In this document: one piece after another, positions 1 through 7,802 of the stretch | Numbering within the stretch: position 1 is the first letter of the stretch | Layout: every line of letters begins with the position of its first letter | Source of the DNA: JAHHUH01 sp045123075 | GTDB lineage: Bacteria; Bacillota; Negativicutes; Acidaminococcales; Acidaminococcaceae | Assembly (NCBI GenBank): GCA_045123075.1 | Contig: JBGVIJ010000053.1 | Span: 1 to 22,458 of the forward strand | DNA: 22,458 bases | Direction of reading: 5' to 3' | Program-made: the position numbers and the translations under genes | The notes under the pieces: model-generated | Databases searched by the model: none | The model's input: only the letters and a program-made list of their open reading frames with translations | Told to the model about the DNA's origin: nothing

Positions 1-734
1 CCACTATCACCAAAGAGCAGTACATTGTTTGCTTTGCGCCCTTGCACAAAAGCTTCGGTATTTTCCATTAAGCGTTGTTTTTGTAATTCATAACCAATGA
101 GGTCATCAAAATCAACATAAGCAGTGTTGCTAATGGACACAAGCTCTACGCCGTTTTCTTCGTGAACGATGCGGAAGGCTTTATTGAGACCTAACTTGCC
201 AACACCGTAAGCTTTATAGAAGCCGGTTACCAAATCAAAGATTTCGTTTTCATCAGCAGCTTGTTCGATAGCAGCACTAAGCTCTTGCACACGTTCGCTG
301 ATATTTTTATTGTAGCGACGTTCACTCTTTTTAATGGAGTGATAATTGTTAATCACGCTAAAGCAATTGATGCCCAGTTCTTTTTCTATTTCAGAAAAAT
401 CGTAATCAAAAAGCTTTTTGAAAATGGCAAAGTCGCTTTTCGCAAATTGATTTACGCTGCCAACACAAGCACCTTCTTTTTCACAAGTAATGCTAAAAGG
501 GTTTTCACAGCTTACCAAAAGATAAGTAAGGTAGTTGTGCCACAGGTTAGTATCAAAACCACACACAGTAGCCACGTCTAAAAGCTTGTGAATTTGCTCA
601 TAAATACTGGTAATGAGCTGTTCCTTTTGATAATTGCCGGTATAAAATTTCTCGCAGATTTCCGCCATCGGAAACAGCAGGTTGTCTGCGTCTAAATTTC
701 TATAAATTACTAATTTAGATATTTCTCTATACAT
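1..734 (-). CDS. DUF815-type P-loop ATPase, N-terminal part (runs off the left edge)
   Basis: The reading frame is open from ATG at 734 to the window edge, giving about 244 residues with no stop. It starts MYREISKLVIYRNLDADN and ends NVLLFGDSG, which is the beginning of a Walker A P-loop whose GK[ST] part is cut off by the edge. A helical N-terminal region of about 230 residues followed by a P-loop in this context resembles the DUF815 family of AAA-type ATPases, whose role is unknown. An AGGAGA ribosome binding site at 741-746 lies 6 nt before the ATG. The gene begins 26 nt after the upp stop with no terminator between, so it is probably the last known member of the ade-upp transcript. The family call rests on the P-loop context and overall look, and the catalytic half is not visible. 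Confidence 0.72.
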   Translation of the reverse strand, partial: MYREISKLVIYRNLDADNLLFPMAEICEKFYTGNYQKEQLITSIYEQIHKLLDVATVCGFDTNLWHNYLTYLLVSCENPFSITCEKEGACVGSVNQFAKSDFAIFKKLFDYDFSEIEKELGINCFSVINNYHSIKKSERRYNKNISERVQELSAAIEQAADENEIFDLVTGFYKAYGVGKLGLNKAFRIVHEENGVELVSISNTAYVDFDDLIGYELQKQRLMENTEAFVQGRKANNVLLFGDS

Positions 735-760
735 GCTTTCTCTCCTAAAAAATTGAAAGA

Positions 761-1381
761 TTATTCAGTACCAAAAATTCTATCGCCGGCATCACCTAAA
801 CCAGGCATAATATAACCTTTTTCGTTCAAGCAATCATCCAAGGCAACGCAGTAAATCTTAACATCAGGATGGTCTTGGTTCATCTTTAAAATGCCTTCCG
901 GTGCTGCAACGAGACACATGAAGCAAATATTTTTCAAACCACGCGCTTTAAGCTGAGTAATAGCTGCAGAAGAAGAACCGCCAGTAGCAAGCATAGGATC
1001 AACAACAATGGTAAAAGCGTCTTTATCCTTGGGCAATTTGCAGTAATATTCCATGGGCTCTAAGGTTTCTTCATTACGAGCCATGCCAATATGACCAACA
1101 TTAGCTTCAGGCAACACTTTAATAACTCCGTCCAAGAAGCCTAAGCCAGCGCGCAAAATAGGAATAACATTTACAGTACCTTTAATACGGTAGCCGGTAG
1201 TTTCTTGCAAAGGAGTTTTTACTTTAATTTCTTCAACGGGAATATCTTTAGCTACTTCGTAAGTAAGCAGCATTGCTATTTCGCCAATAATATGACGAAA
1301 ACGTGCAGTGCTAGTTTTTTCGTCGCGCAACATAGTCATTTTAGTTTTTAACAAAGGATGATCAAAAACGGTAATTTGCAT
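761..1381 (-). CDS. upp: Uracil phosphoribosyltransferase
   Basis: This cytosolic enzyme converts uracil and PRPP to UMP and pyrophosphate in pyrimidine salvage. The 206 residues match the usual bacterial length of about 209. The PRPP-binding loop is VVDPMLATGGSSSAA at residues 126-140, and the C-terminal uracil-binding segment ends GDAGDRIFGTE. The ATG at 1381 is preceded by AGGAG with about 9 nt spacing, which supports the start. It follows ade by 63 nt on the same strand with no convincing terminator in between, and the DUF815-type gene follows 26 nt later. Co-transcription with ade makes sense because both serve nucleobase salvage. Nothing is missing in the active site. Confidence 0.97.
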   Translation of the reverse strand: MQITVFDHPLLKTKMTMLRDEKTSTARFRHIIGEIAMLLTYEVAKDIPVEEIKVKTPLQETTGYRIKGTVNVIPILRAGLGFLDGVIKVLPEANVGHIGMARNEETLEPMEYYCKLPKDKDAFTIVVDPMLATGGSSSAAITQLKARGLKNICFMCLVAAPEGILKMNQDHPDVKIYCVALDDCLNEKGYIMPGLGDAGDRIFGTE

Positions 1382-1444
1382 ATTAACACACTCCTTTTTT
1401 AAGTCTTCAAAAATATATTTTTAGAATAAAGCTAATTTATCTTT

Positions 1445-3139
1445 TTACAAAAATTTAAAGTTCTCTGAATCAAATACACCCATATCCGTTACACGAAGTT
1501 TAGGAATTACAGGAAGTGCCATAAAGCTAAGTGTTATGTATGCATCAATATCACGAGGCACACCCATTTCCCACGCTTTAGCAGTAATCTCGTCAAGACG
1601 AATTATAAGTTCTTCTGCAGGAGCATCACTCATCAACCCACATATTGGCAGAGGCAAAGTATCAACAACTTTACCTTCACGCACCAAAGTGTACCCACCT
1701 TGCACGCTAATAAGCTCTTGCGCCGCATAGAACATATCCTTAGCATTAGTTCCCGCAACAATAAGATTGTGAGAATCATGGGCAACTGTAGTGGCAGCAG
1801 CACCATTTTTCAAGCCATACCCACGAAGTAAGCCAATACCAATGTTTCCCGTAGCGTGATGACGTTCAATAACAGCAAGCATACACAATTTACCTTCTGC
1901 CAGCAATCTGGGAACATCTTTACCATGGACAACGCCACGCTCCGTAACAATTTGTCCGGATAAAATTTCCACTACAGGATATTCCTTGTTTTCCATAAAT
2001 TGTTTAGGATTAAAGGTTTCTTCAGTAAAAGGTGCAATGTGTACACTACCACTTAAACTTATATCAGGAATAATCTTTTGTGTGGCAGTAAGCTTATCCA
2101 ATGCATCTTCACCTTTATGTAAAACCATCTCCGGCTTCAAATTAAAAAGGTTATCTACAACTATTACATCAGCCTGCCAACCAGGAGCAACAGCTCCCAA
2201 CTTACGTAAGCCAAAAATTTGTGCAGCATTTATTGTTGCCATTTGGATTGCACGCATAGGTTCCAAACCTAAATTTATGGCTTGGCGAACACAGTAACGA
2301 ATGGTGCCCTCACGACGAATGTCGGCTAAATGCTTATCGTCAGTACAAAATGCCATTCGTCTTGTATCAAGGCTATCACTCACAGCACCTTGAATAATAG
2401 CTGCTAAATTACGAGAAGCACTACCCTCTCGCACCAAAATTGCAATTCCAGCACGCAGCTTTTCTTTAGCTTCAGACCAACTAATGCTTTCGTGATCAGT
2501 TTCAATGCCACTTGCAGCATATCCTTGCAAAGCCTTGCCGCCTAAAAGCGGTGCGTGTCCATCTAAAATTCTATCTTTAAATAATTCAAGTTTTGCCAAT
2601 AGAGAGGAGTCATTGTTCAAAACGCCTGGCACGTTCATCACTTCACCCAAACCGAGTATTCCATCTAAAGACAACAACTCAGACATAGCTTCTGCATCTA
2701 AAACACAACCTGCGTGTTCAAAAGGAGTTGCAGGCACACAACTAGGCACTTGTACATAATAATTTATAGGCAAATCTCTAGTTGCTTCTAACATATACTT
2801 TATGCCTTTATTGCCAGCTACGTTAGCAATTTCGTGGGGATCTGTTATCAAAGTGGTTACACCCCAAGCTAGCTCTTCTGCGCAATAATTATCTGGTGTA
2901 GCCATAGAGCTTTCTACATGACAATGCGTATTGATAAACCCCGGAAGAATATATTTATTAGTAGCATCTATAACCTTTTTACCTTCATTGTAATCGCCCA
3001 CACCAGCGATAACGCCACAAGCAATGGCAACATTAGCAAAATAAATTTCTCCTGTTAAAACATTAACAACTCTACCATTTTTAATTAAGACATCTGCAGG
3101 AACTTCCCCCGAAGCCACTGCTCTAATATGTGCGGACAT
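1445..3139 (-). CDS. ade: Adenine deaminase (AdeC type)
   Basis: This enzyme deaminates adenine to hypoxanthine and ammonia and belongs to the metal-dependent amidohydrolase superfamily. The 564 residues fit the family. An N-terminal beta-sandwich part is followed by the metal motif HCHVESS (H72, H74), then TDPHE (D100-E103), the bridging GLGEVMNVP segment (E165), H194 in GHAPLLGG, and the CTDDKH motif (D266, D267, H269). A C-terminal region of about 180 residues, typical of AdeC, follows. The start is ATG at 3139 with a GAGGTAG ribosome binding site just upstream. Its product hypoxanthine is the substrate of the divergent hpt gene, so the two form a functional pair. The SD region (3139-3149) is repeated in the hpt leader, which is discussed in the findings. 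Confidence 0.97.
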   Translation of the reverse strand: MSAHIRAVASGEVPADVLIKNGRVVNVLTGEIYFANVAIACGVIAGVGDYNEGKKVIDATNKYILPGFINTHCHVESSMATPDNYCAEELAWGVTTLITDPHEIANVAGNKGIKYMLEATRDLPINYYVQVPSCVPATPFEHAGCVLDAEAMSELLSLDGILGLGEVMNVPGVLNNDSSLLAKLELFKDRILDGHAPLLGGKALQGYAASGIETDHESISWSEAKEKLRAGIAILVREGSASRNLAAIIQGAVSDSLDTRRMAFCTDDKHLADIRREGTIRYCVRQAINLGLEPMRAIQMATINAAQIFGLRKLGAVAPGWQADVIVVDNLFNLKPEMVLHKGEDALDKLTATQKIIPDISLSGSVHIAPFTEETFNPKQFMENKEYPVVEILSGQIVTERGVVHGKDVPRLLAEGKLCMLAVIERHHATGNIGIGLLRGYGLKNGAAATTVAHDSHNLIVAGTNAKDMFYAAQELISVQGGYTLVREGKVVDTLPLPICGLMSDAPAEELIIRLDEITAKAWEMGVPRDIDAYITLSFMALPVIPKLRVTDMGVFDSENFKFL

Positions 3140-3183
3140 TTTCTACCTCGTAAAATTCATAAATAACATATGAGTTAAATTAC

Positions 3184-3189
3184 ATTATA
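3184..3189 (-). promoter_or_regulatory. Candidate -10 box for ade
   Basis: A perfect TATAAT on the minus strand lies about 45 nt before the ade ATG. No good -35 box sits 17 nt upstream (TATTTT), so this is only a candidate. A second TATAATATAAT run at about 3276-3286 on the same strand is an alternative. Confidence 0.35.
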
Positions 3190-3231
3190 CAAAATTATTC
3201 TAACACAAAATATAGATAACTTCCATTTTTA

Positions 3232-3260
3232 AAACCATCTTAAACTTTACTAGATGGTTT
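3232..3260. repeat. Inverted repeat with 9-bp arms between ade and hpt
   Basis: AAACCATCT (3232-3240) and AGATGGTTT (3252-3260) are perfect inverted arms separated by 11 nt, so the arm centres are 20 bp apart, about two helical turns. The right arm overlaps the candidate hpt -35 box by two bases, which would suit an operator. No T-tract follows on either strand, so it is unlikely to be a terminator. The regulator is unknown. Confidence 0.45.
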
Positions 3261-3287
3261 GCTAAATACGTAGCATTATATTATACT
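3259..3287 (+). promoter_or_regulatory. Candidate sigma-A-type promoter for hpt
   Basis: TTGCTA (3259-3264) and TATACT (3282-3287) are separated by 17 nt on the plus strand. Transcription would start near 3294 and give a leader of about 110 nt before hpt. Confidence 0.5.
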
Positions 3288-3403
3288 ATGAGTAAGGTTT
3301 TCTACCTCTATGACACTGAATAAGAAAACGTTTATAAAAAACACCGGACTTCTACCAATTTATAAGCTTAAATTTAAACCTACTATTTAGGGAGGCAATT
3401 ATT

Positions 3404-3940
3404 ATGATGGAAAATATTAAGAAGGTTTTATTAACCGAAGAACAAATCGCCACCAGAGTAAAAGAACTTGGTGCAGAGCTTACCGCAGAATATAAAGGTA
3501 AAGAAGTAATCGTTATTGCTCTTTTAAAAGGTTGTGCGTGGTTTGTTACAGATTTAACCCGTGCCATGAACATGCCCTTACGCGTTGAATTTATGGTTGC
3601 ATCTTCCTACGGCGATGGTACTACTACCAGTGGTAAAGTAAATGTAAAATTAGACATTGACCAAAACATTGAAGGTAAACACGTTATTTTGGTTGATGAC
3701 ATCATCGACAGTGGCGTAACCTTTGCTGCAATTTCCAATTTATTAAAAGAACGTAAACCCGCCAGCTTGAAAACCGTTGCTTTGTGCGATAAAGCAGAAC
3801 GTCGCATCAACGGTTTGGATGCAGATTATGTTGGGTTCGTAATTCCTGACGAATTTGTTGTAGGCTACGGTCTTGACTATGCACAAGATTATCGTAACCT
3901 GCCCTTCATTGGTGTCTTAGACCCCAAAGCTTACGCGTAA
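3404..3940 (+). CDS. hpt: Hypoxanthine (guanine) phosphoribosyltransferase
   Basis: This cytosolic enzyme makes IMP or GMP from hypoxanthine or guanine and PRPP. The 178 residues fit bacterial HPRT. The PRPP-binding motif VILVDDIIDSGVT is at residues 94-106. The purine-binding and C-terminal signature from YVGFVIPDEF to YRNLPFIG (142-169) is intact. Two ATG codons occur in tandem at 3404 and 3407. GGGAGG at 3390-3395 is 8 nt from the first, so 3404 is preferred. The gene is divergent from ade, which supplies hypoxanthine, and faces a purine permease across a shared terminator. It is transcribed alone. Confidence 0.97.
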   Translation: MMENIKKVLLTEEQIATRVKELGAELTAEYKGKEVIVIALLKGCAWFVTDLTRAMNMPLRVEFMVASSYGDGTTTSGKVNVKLDIDQNIEGKHVILVDDIIDSGVTFAAISNLLKERKPASLKTVALCDKAERRINGLDADYVGFVIPDEFVVGYGLDYAQDYRNLPFIGVLDPKAYA

Positions 3941-3951
3941 AAAAAAAAAGC

Positions 3952-3984
3952 AATCCCCTCGGTAATACTTTTACCGAGGGGATT
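3952..3984. terminator. Bidirectional intrinsic terminator between hpt and the purine permease
   Basis: Perfect 14-bp arms (3952-3965 and 3971-3984) enclose the loop TACTT. The stem is followed by ATTTTTTA on the plus strand and, read on the minus strand, by a run of ten T. It ends both hpt and the convergent permease gene. Confidence 0.95.
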
Positions 3985-3989
3985 ATTTT

Positions 3990-5366
3990 TTATACGAAGA
4001 TATATTTTAGAATGAACAGTAACGCCAAAAGATAAGTAACCCCACTAACATTCTTAGCCTTGTTACCGGCAAAAACATTAACGATTACATAAGAGATAAC
4101 GCCCATTGCAATACCTTCAGCGATGGAATAAGTAAAGGGCATCATAATGGAAGCGATGAAAGCGGGAACTGCTTCAGTAAAATCGTTACAGTCAACACTC
4201 ATCATACAGCTTAACATCATAAAGCCTACTACAATCAATGCAGGAGCTGTTGCGAAAGCAGGAATGGAAAGGAATATAGGGGCAAGGAACAAGCTCACCA
4301 AGAAAAGCAATGCAGAAACAACAGCGGTCAAACCGGTGCGACCACCCACTGCAATACCAGCAGAGCTTTCTACATAAGTGGTAACAGTAGTAGTACCAAG
4401 CACTGCACCAACGGAAGTAGCAATGGAGTCTGCCATGAAAGCTTTTTCTATTTTAGGAAGTTTACCGCTAGCATCAAGCATATCAGCTTTTGCGGCAACA
4501 CCAATCAACGTACCGATAGTGTTGAACAAGTCAACAAACATTATGGAAACCAAAACGGTGATAAAGCCTAAAGAGAAAACAGAGCTAAAGTCTAATTGCA
4601 TAAAGGTAGGAGCAATACTGGGAATACTGATGCCATTGGAAAAATCAGGCAATACACTGAACATGCCTTTGGACGGGTCAGGAATATAGAAGCCGGTCAA
4701 CTCGCAAGCAATACCCAAACCCCAAGTACACAAAATACCCCACAAGATACCGCCGGTGACATTTCTTGCCAGGAAAATGGTAGTCAAAATAATACCAACA
4801 ATGGCAAGTACCGCACCAATACCAGTAGTATAGAAAGAGCCATCTGCCAAGGAAGCCTTAAAGGGATATAAGGAAACCAAAAGCGGACCATCTACAACAA
4901 TCTTAGCATTTTGCAAACCAATGAAAGCTATGAAAAGACCAATACCACTGGTTACGCCAAGTTTAAGAGAGGGAGAAATACTGTTAAAAATAGCAGTACG
5001 TACGTTAGTTAAAGAAAGGATAACAAAAATTATACCTTCAATAAAAACAGCAGCCAACCCCATTTGCCACGGGTAACCCATTTGCCCAACCAAGGTAAAG
5101 GCAAAGAAAGCGTTAATGCCCATACCAGGCGCCAGTACGAAAGGACAATTAGAGAAAAACGCCATCAACAAGGAGCCAATGCAGGCAGAAATGGCAGTGG
5201 CAGTAAATACGGAACCTTGATCCATACCTGCACAACCTAAAATATTAGGGTTAACAGCTAAAATATAAGCCATAGTCATAAAAGATGTAAGGCCAGCCAA
5301 AAGTTCCGTCTTTACATTGGTGTTATTCTCACTTAAATGAAATACCTTTTCTAAAAAACTAGACAT
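3990..5366 (-). CDS. NCS2-family purine permease (AzgA/PbuG-like)
   Basis: This is a proton-coupled nucleobase importer in the cytoplasmic membrane, probably for hypoxanthine, guanine or adenine. The 458-residue protein is almost wholly hydrophobic, with about 12 to 14 membrane segments. Family landmarks are FVLAPGMGINAFFAFTLVG near the N-terminus and TTVTTYVESSAGIAVGGRTG in the central region, which are typical of the AzgA branch rather than the UraA/xanthine branch. The ATG at 5366 has a GGAGG site about 7 nt upstream. It lies 57 nt downstream of the hydrogenase gene on the same strand, with a hairpin in the gap, so co-transcription is uncertain. Ade, hpt and upp nearby support a purine salvage role. 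Exact substrate preference cannot be read from the sequence. Confidence 0.92.
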   Translation of the reverse strand: MSSFLEKVFHLSENNTNVKTELLAGLTSFMTMAYILAVNPNILGCAGMDQGSVFTATAISACIGSLLMAFFSNCPFVLAPGMGINAFFAFTLVGQMGYPWQMGLAAVFIEGIIFVILSLTNVRTAIFNSISPSLKLGVTSGIGLFIAFIGLQNAKIVVDGPLLVSLYPFKASLADGSFYTTGIGAVLAIVGIILTTIFLARNVTGGILWGILCTWGLGIACELTGFYIPDPSKGMFSVLPDFSNGISIPSIAPTFMQLDFSSVFSLGFITVLVSIMFVDLFNTIGTLIGVAAKADMLDASGKLPKIEKAFMADSIATSVGAVLGTTTVTTYVESSAGIAVGGRTGLTAVVSALLFLVSLFLAPIFLSIPAFATAPALIVVGFMMLSCMMSVDCNDFTEAVPAFIASIMMPFTYSIAEGIAMGVISYVIVNVFAGNKAKNVSGVTYLLALLFILKYIFV

Positions 5367-5386
5367 TTACAATCCTCCAAATATTA

Positions 5387-5407
5387 GAGAGGCAATAAAT
5401 GCCTCTC
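5387..5407 (-). terminator. Hairpin between the hydrogenase and permease genes, possible weak terminator
   Basis: GAGAGGCA and TGCCTCTC form an 8-bp stem with a 5-nt loop. On the minus strand it is followed by TAATATTT, a poor T-tract, so it could be a weak terminator or an RNA-stabilising stem upstream of the permease ribosome binding site. Confidence 0.45.
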
Positions 5408-5423
5408 CTCAACATATTCTAAA

Positions 5424-6878
5424 TTACTTTGTATATTTGCTATCTACAGCAGCATTTACAGGAGCAACTTCTGCGTATTTAGTCAAAGCAACCTTAGTCA
5501 AACGGAAGTCCCCAACAGTACCGGGTCCGTCAATACAACCATTGGAACAAGCCATACCTTCAAAGTAACTGCAATCAATTTGACCTTTAGTAACGGCAGT
5601 CAAATCAGTTACGCACTTATCAACGCCTGCTGCATAATGAGTTGCACGCACGCTACCGCCTTTAGCAGCAACCGTAGCATTTACCGCCGCAGTTACGCCT
5701 GCTGTCAAGGGGAAGCCTAAACCAACTTTAGACCCATCACGTTCAAACTCAACTGCTTCCACATTTTCTACCTTAATATCCTTGCCTTCCATTAAACACA
5801 TTGCTTCTTCGAAAGTCAGCACGTAATCAATATATTCCGGATATTCTTTAGCTTCACTTTTTTTCGCAATGCATGGGCCAATGAAAACAGTAACTGCATC
5901 AGGATATTGCTCTTTCAGCCAACGACCAGTTGCCACCATAGGAGAAACGGTGTGGGAAATTTTATCCGCTGCATCACCAACATATTTTTTAACGATTTTC
6001 ACAAAAGCAGGACAGCAGGAACTGGTCATATACGGTTGTTTTTCAGGAACTTTTTCAATATATTCTTCTGCCTCTTCAACGCTGACAATATCTGCACCAA
6101 TAGCAACTTCCACAACCTCATCGAAGCCTGCCATTTTAAGAGCAGTGTAGATTTGGTCAGGCTTAACTTTCAAACCAAATTGACCTACGATGGAAGGAGC
6201 AACCATGGCGATAACTTTGGAGCCGGTTTTGATATTCATAATAACGGGAACAATACTACTACGCTCGTCAATAGCGCCAAAAGGACAAGCTGCACGACAC
6301 GCACCACATTCTACGCACATATCGTGGTCAATTTTAGCCTTGCGATCTTCACCAATGGTTACTGCACCCAAAGCACAAGCACGTACACAGGGACGGTGAA
6401 TTTCAATAATCGCACCATAGGGACAAACTTGCTTACAACGACCACATTCTACGCACTTAGTTCTGTCGATGAACGCTCTGTCCTGAATAATGCTGATTGC
6501 TTTTTTCGGACAATTATTCATGCATTTATGAGTAATGCAATGACGGCAAGCGTCAGTTACAAAATATGCTTCGATGGGGCATTGGTCACAAGCCGCAGGC
6601 AAAACGTCGATAACAGGCAAAGCCTTGTCGATGTCATTACGCAAAGTTCTTTTAGAAGCTTCAATAATATTTTGGTCGCAGGTTTGACCAAGAGCCATAT
6701 CGATACGGTTTTTCAAAACCGCTCTTTCTTTATAAACACAGCAACGATAGCGTGGAGTATCCTCGCGTACCTCTTGCAGGATGTCGTAAACACTTTCCTT
6801 AAGTCTGTCTTCCCAAGTGTAGCGTGCCAAATGTTCCAGAACCATACGACGCAATTGAGCAACGGCAGTTAATTCCAT
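5424..6878 (-). CDS. Monomeric [FeFe] hydrogenase, probably group B
   Basis: The protein would oxidise H2 or reduce protons at an H-cluster fed by ferredoxin-like [4Fe-4S] clusters. Of 484 residues, the first 95 or so have no obvious domain. Cysteine-rich cluster motifs follow: CRHCITHKCMNNCP (111-124), CVECGRCKQVCP (142-153), CVRAC (164-168) and CVECGACRAACP (188-199). H-cluster motifs are intact: SSCCPAF (286-292, replacing the common TSCCP-x-W), PCIAKKSE (335-342) and EGMACSNGCIDGPG (440-453). There is no NADH or flavin domain and no PAS or kinase sensory part. That, with the N-terminal cysteine layout, fits group B monomeric enzymes of gut fermenters. The start ATG has GGAGG 7 nt upstream. 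The maturases HydE, HydF and HydG are not in this window. The physiological direction is not visible. Confidence 0.92.
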   Translation of the reverse strand: MELTAVAQLRRMVLEHLARYTWEDRLKESVYDILQEVREDTPRYRCCVYKERAVLKNRIDMALGQTCDQNIIEASKRTLRNDIDKALPVIDVLPAACDQCPIEAYFVTDACRHCITHKCMNNCPKKAISIIQDRAFIDRTKCVECGRCKQVCPYGAIIEIHRPCVRACALGAVTIGEDRKAKIDHDMCVECGACRAACPFGAIDERSSIVPVIMNIKTGSKVIAMVAPSIVGQFGLKVKPDQIYTALKMAGFDEVVEVAIGADIVSVEEAEEYIEKVPEKQPYMTSSCCPAFVKIVKKYVGDAADKISHTVSPMVATGRWLKEQYPDAVTVFIGPCIAKKSEAKEYPEYIDYVLTFEEAMCLMEGKDIKVENVEAVEFERDGSKVGLGFPLTAGVTAAVNATVAAKGGSVRATHYAAGVDKCVTDLTAVTKGQIDCSYFEGMACSNGCIDGPGTVGDFRLTKVALTKYAEVAPVNAAVDSKYTK

Positions 6879-6924
6879 AATATATCCTCCAAATCAAGAA
6901 AATAAATTCCAATAACGCTCTTCT

Positions 6925-6951
6925 TTTATAACAAGTAATATTCTATGCAAA
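6925..6951 (-). promoter_or_regulatory. Candidate extended -10 promoter for the hydrogenase gene
   Basis: On the minus strand TGTTATAAA (6933-6925) is an extended -10 element. TTTGCA (6951-6946) lies 15 nt upstream as a weak -35. The leader to the ATG would be about 40 nt. Confidence 0.38.
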
Positions 6952-6988
6952 CCTTAAATTTTCCTGCTAACTCTCTCAAGCACTTCAT

Positions 6989-7015
6989 AAGCACCAACAC
7001 AGTTAGATGGTGCTT
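6989..7015. repeat. Inverted repeat with 8-bp arms between the hydrogenase and phosphoesterase genes
   Basis: AAGCACCA (6989-6996) and TGGTGCTT (7008-7015) are perfect inverted arms with an 11-nt spacer. There is no T-tract. The layout resembles the repeat at 3232-3260, with the same 11-nt spacer and a shared TAGATGGT at the right arm. It may be an operator, but no regulator is evident. Confidence 0.4.
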
Positions 7016-7029
7016 GTAACGCGTTTATA

Positions 7030-7038
7030 TGTTATACT
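7030..7038 (+). promoter_or_regulatory. Candidate extended -10 promoter for the metallophosphoesterase gene
   Basis: TGTTATACT is an extended -10 element 29 nt before the ATG. No good -35 is seen at the usual distance. AGGAG at 7056-7060 is the ribosome binding site. Confidence 0.45.
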
Positions 7039-7067
7039 TTAATCATAAAAGACCTAGGAGAAATTGA

Positions 7068-7760
7068 ATGAACATCTATGCAATCAGCGACCTGCATCTA
7101 TCCGGTGAACCTGCTAAAAAACCGATGGATATTTTTGGCGAGCACTGGACTTCTCATAAAGAAAAAGTAAAAGAAAATTGGCTTGCAACTGTCAAGGAAG
7201 AAGACACTGTCATTATCTGCGGAGATATTTCTTGGGCAATGCAACTAAAAGAGGTAGAAGAAGATTTACTGTGGATTGCAGAGCTTCCCGGCAAAAAAAT
7301 CTTGATGCGCGGCAACCATGATTACTGGTGGACAAGCCTCAAGAAAATGCAGGACACCTTCGGCAAATACTTTGATTTTCTGCAAAACAACTGCATTATT
7401 GTTGGCGATACTGCCATCTGTGGAACTCGCGGTTGGCTCTTGCCCTCTTCCGAAAACTTCTCCGAAGACGACAACAAAATTTACCAACGGGAAGGAATAC
7501 GTTTGGAAATGTCACTGCAGGCAGCCAAAGCAAACAATCCTCAGCGCATCATCGTTGCGTTCCACTATCCTCCCCTCTTTGCACCTACAGAGCAAACTCT
7601 TTTCACTGACTTAATGGAAAAATACAAAGTAAAAGATTGCGTCTACGGTCATATTCATGGCGAAAATCACTTGTCTGTTTTCGAAGAAGAACGCAACGGC
7701 GTACAATACAAACTAGTTTCCTGCGACACCCAAGGCTTCAAATTATATAAGATAGTATAA
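7068..7760 (+). CDS. Calcineurin-like metallophosphoesterase
   Basis: This is a cytosolic phosphohydrolase with a two-metal active site; the substrate is unknown. All the family motifs are present in its 230 residues: DLH (D8, H10), GD (52-53), GNHD (82-85), H166 in AFHYPP and GHIH (194-197). There is no signal peptide or membrane segment. The ATG at 7068 has AGGAG 7 nt upstream. It is a single-gene unit with its own extended -10 promoter candidate and a terminator 2 nt after the stop. It is unrelated in orientation to the flanking hydrogenase and pilin clusters, so context gives no hint of its target. Confidence 0.93.
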   Translation: MNIYAISDLHLSGEPAKKPMDIFGEHWTSHKEKVKENWLATVKEEDTVIICGDISWAMQLKEVEEDLLWIAELPGKKILMRGNHDYWWTSLKKMQDTFGKYFDFLQNNCIIVGDTAICGTRGWLLPSSENFSEDDNKIYQREGIRLEMSLQAAKANNPQRIIVAFHYPPLFAPTEQTLFTDLMEKYKVKDCVYGHIHGENHLSVFEEERNGVQYKLVSCDTQGFKLYKIV

Positions 7761-7761
7761 A

Positions 7762-7793
7762 AAAAGGAATGTTTCTATCGAAACATTCCTTTT
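7762..7793. terminator. Bidirectional intrinsic terminator
   Basis: AAAAGGAATGTTTC (7762-7775) pairs perfectly with 7780-7793 around the loop TATC. Read on the minus strand the stem runs into seven T, so it ends both the phosphoesterase gene (+) and the pseudopilin operon (-). Confidence 0.93.
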
Positions 7794-7802
7794 CCTTTGA
7801 GG

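Noticed and set aside
1382..1444. Terminator between ade and upp
   Set aside because: The only symmetric element is an A/T-only run with no stable stem, so I treat the genes as co-transcribed.
3294..3360. Purine riboswitch in the hpt leader, suggested by TTTCTACC-like sequences at 3298-3305 and 3349-3355
   Set aside because: The motif resembles the J2/3 segment of purine riboswitches, but I could not form the flanking P2 and P3 stems with their kissing loops or a closing P1.
5907..6872. Plus-strand open frame of 321 codons opposite the hydrogenase gene
   Set aside because: It is the shadow of the hydrogenase gene, with Thr/Asn/Phe-rich sequence and no motif or start signal.
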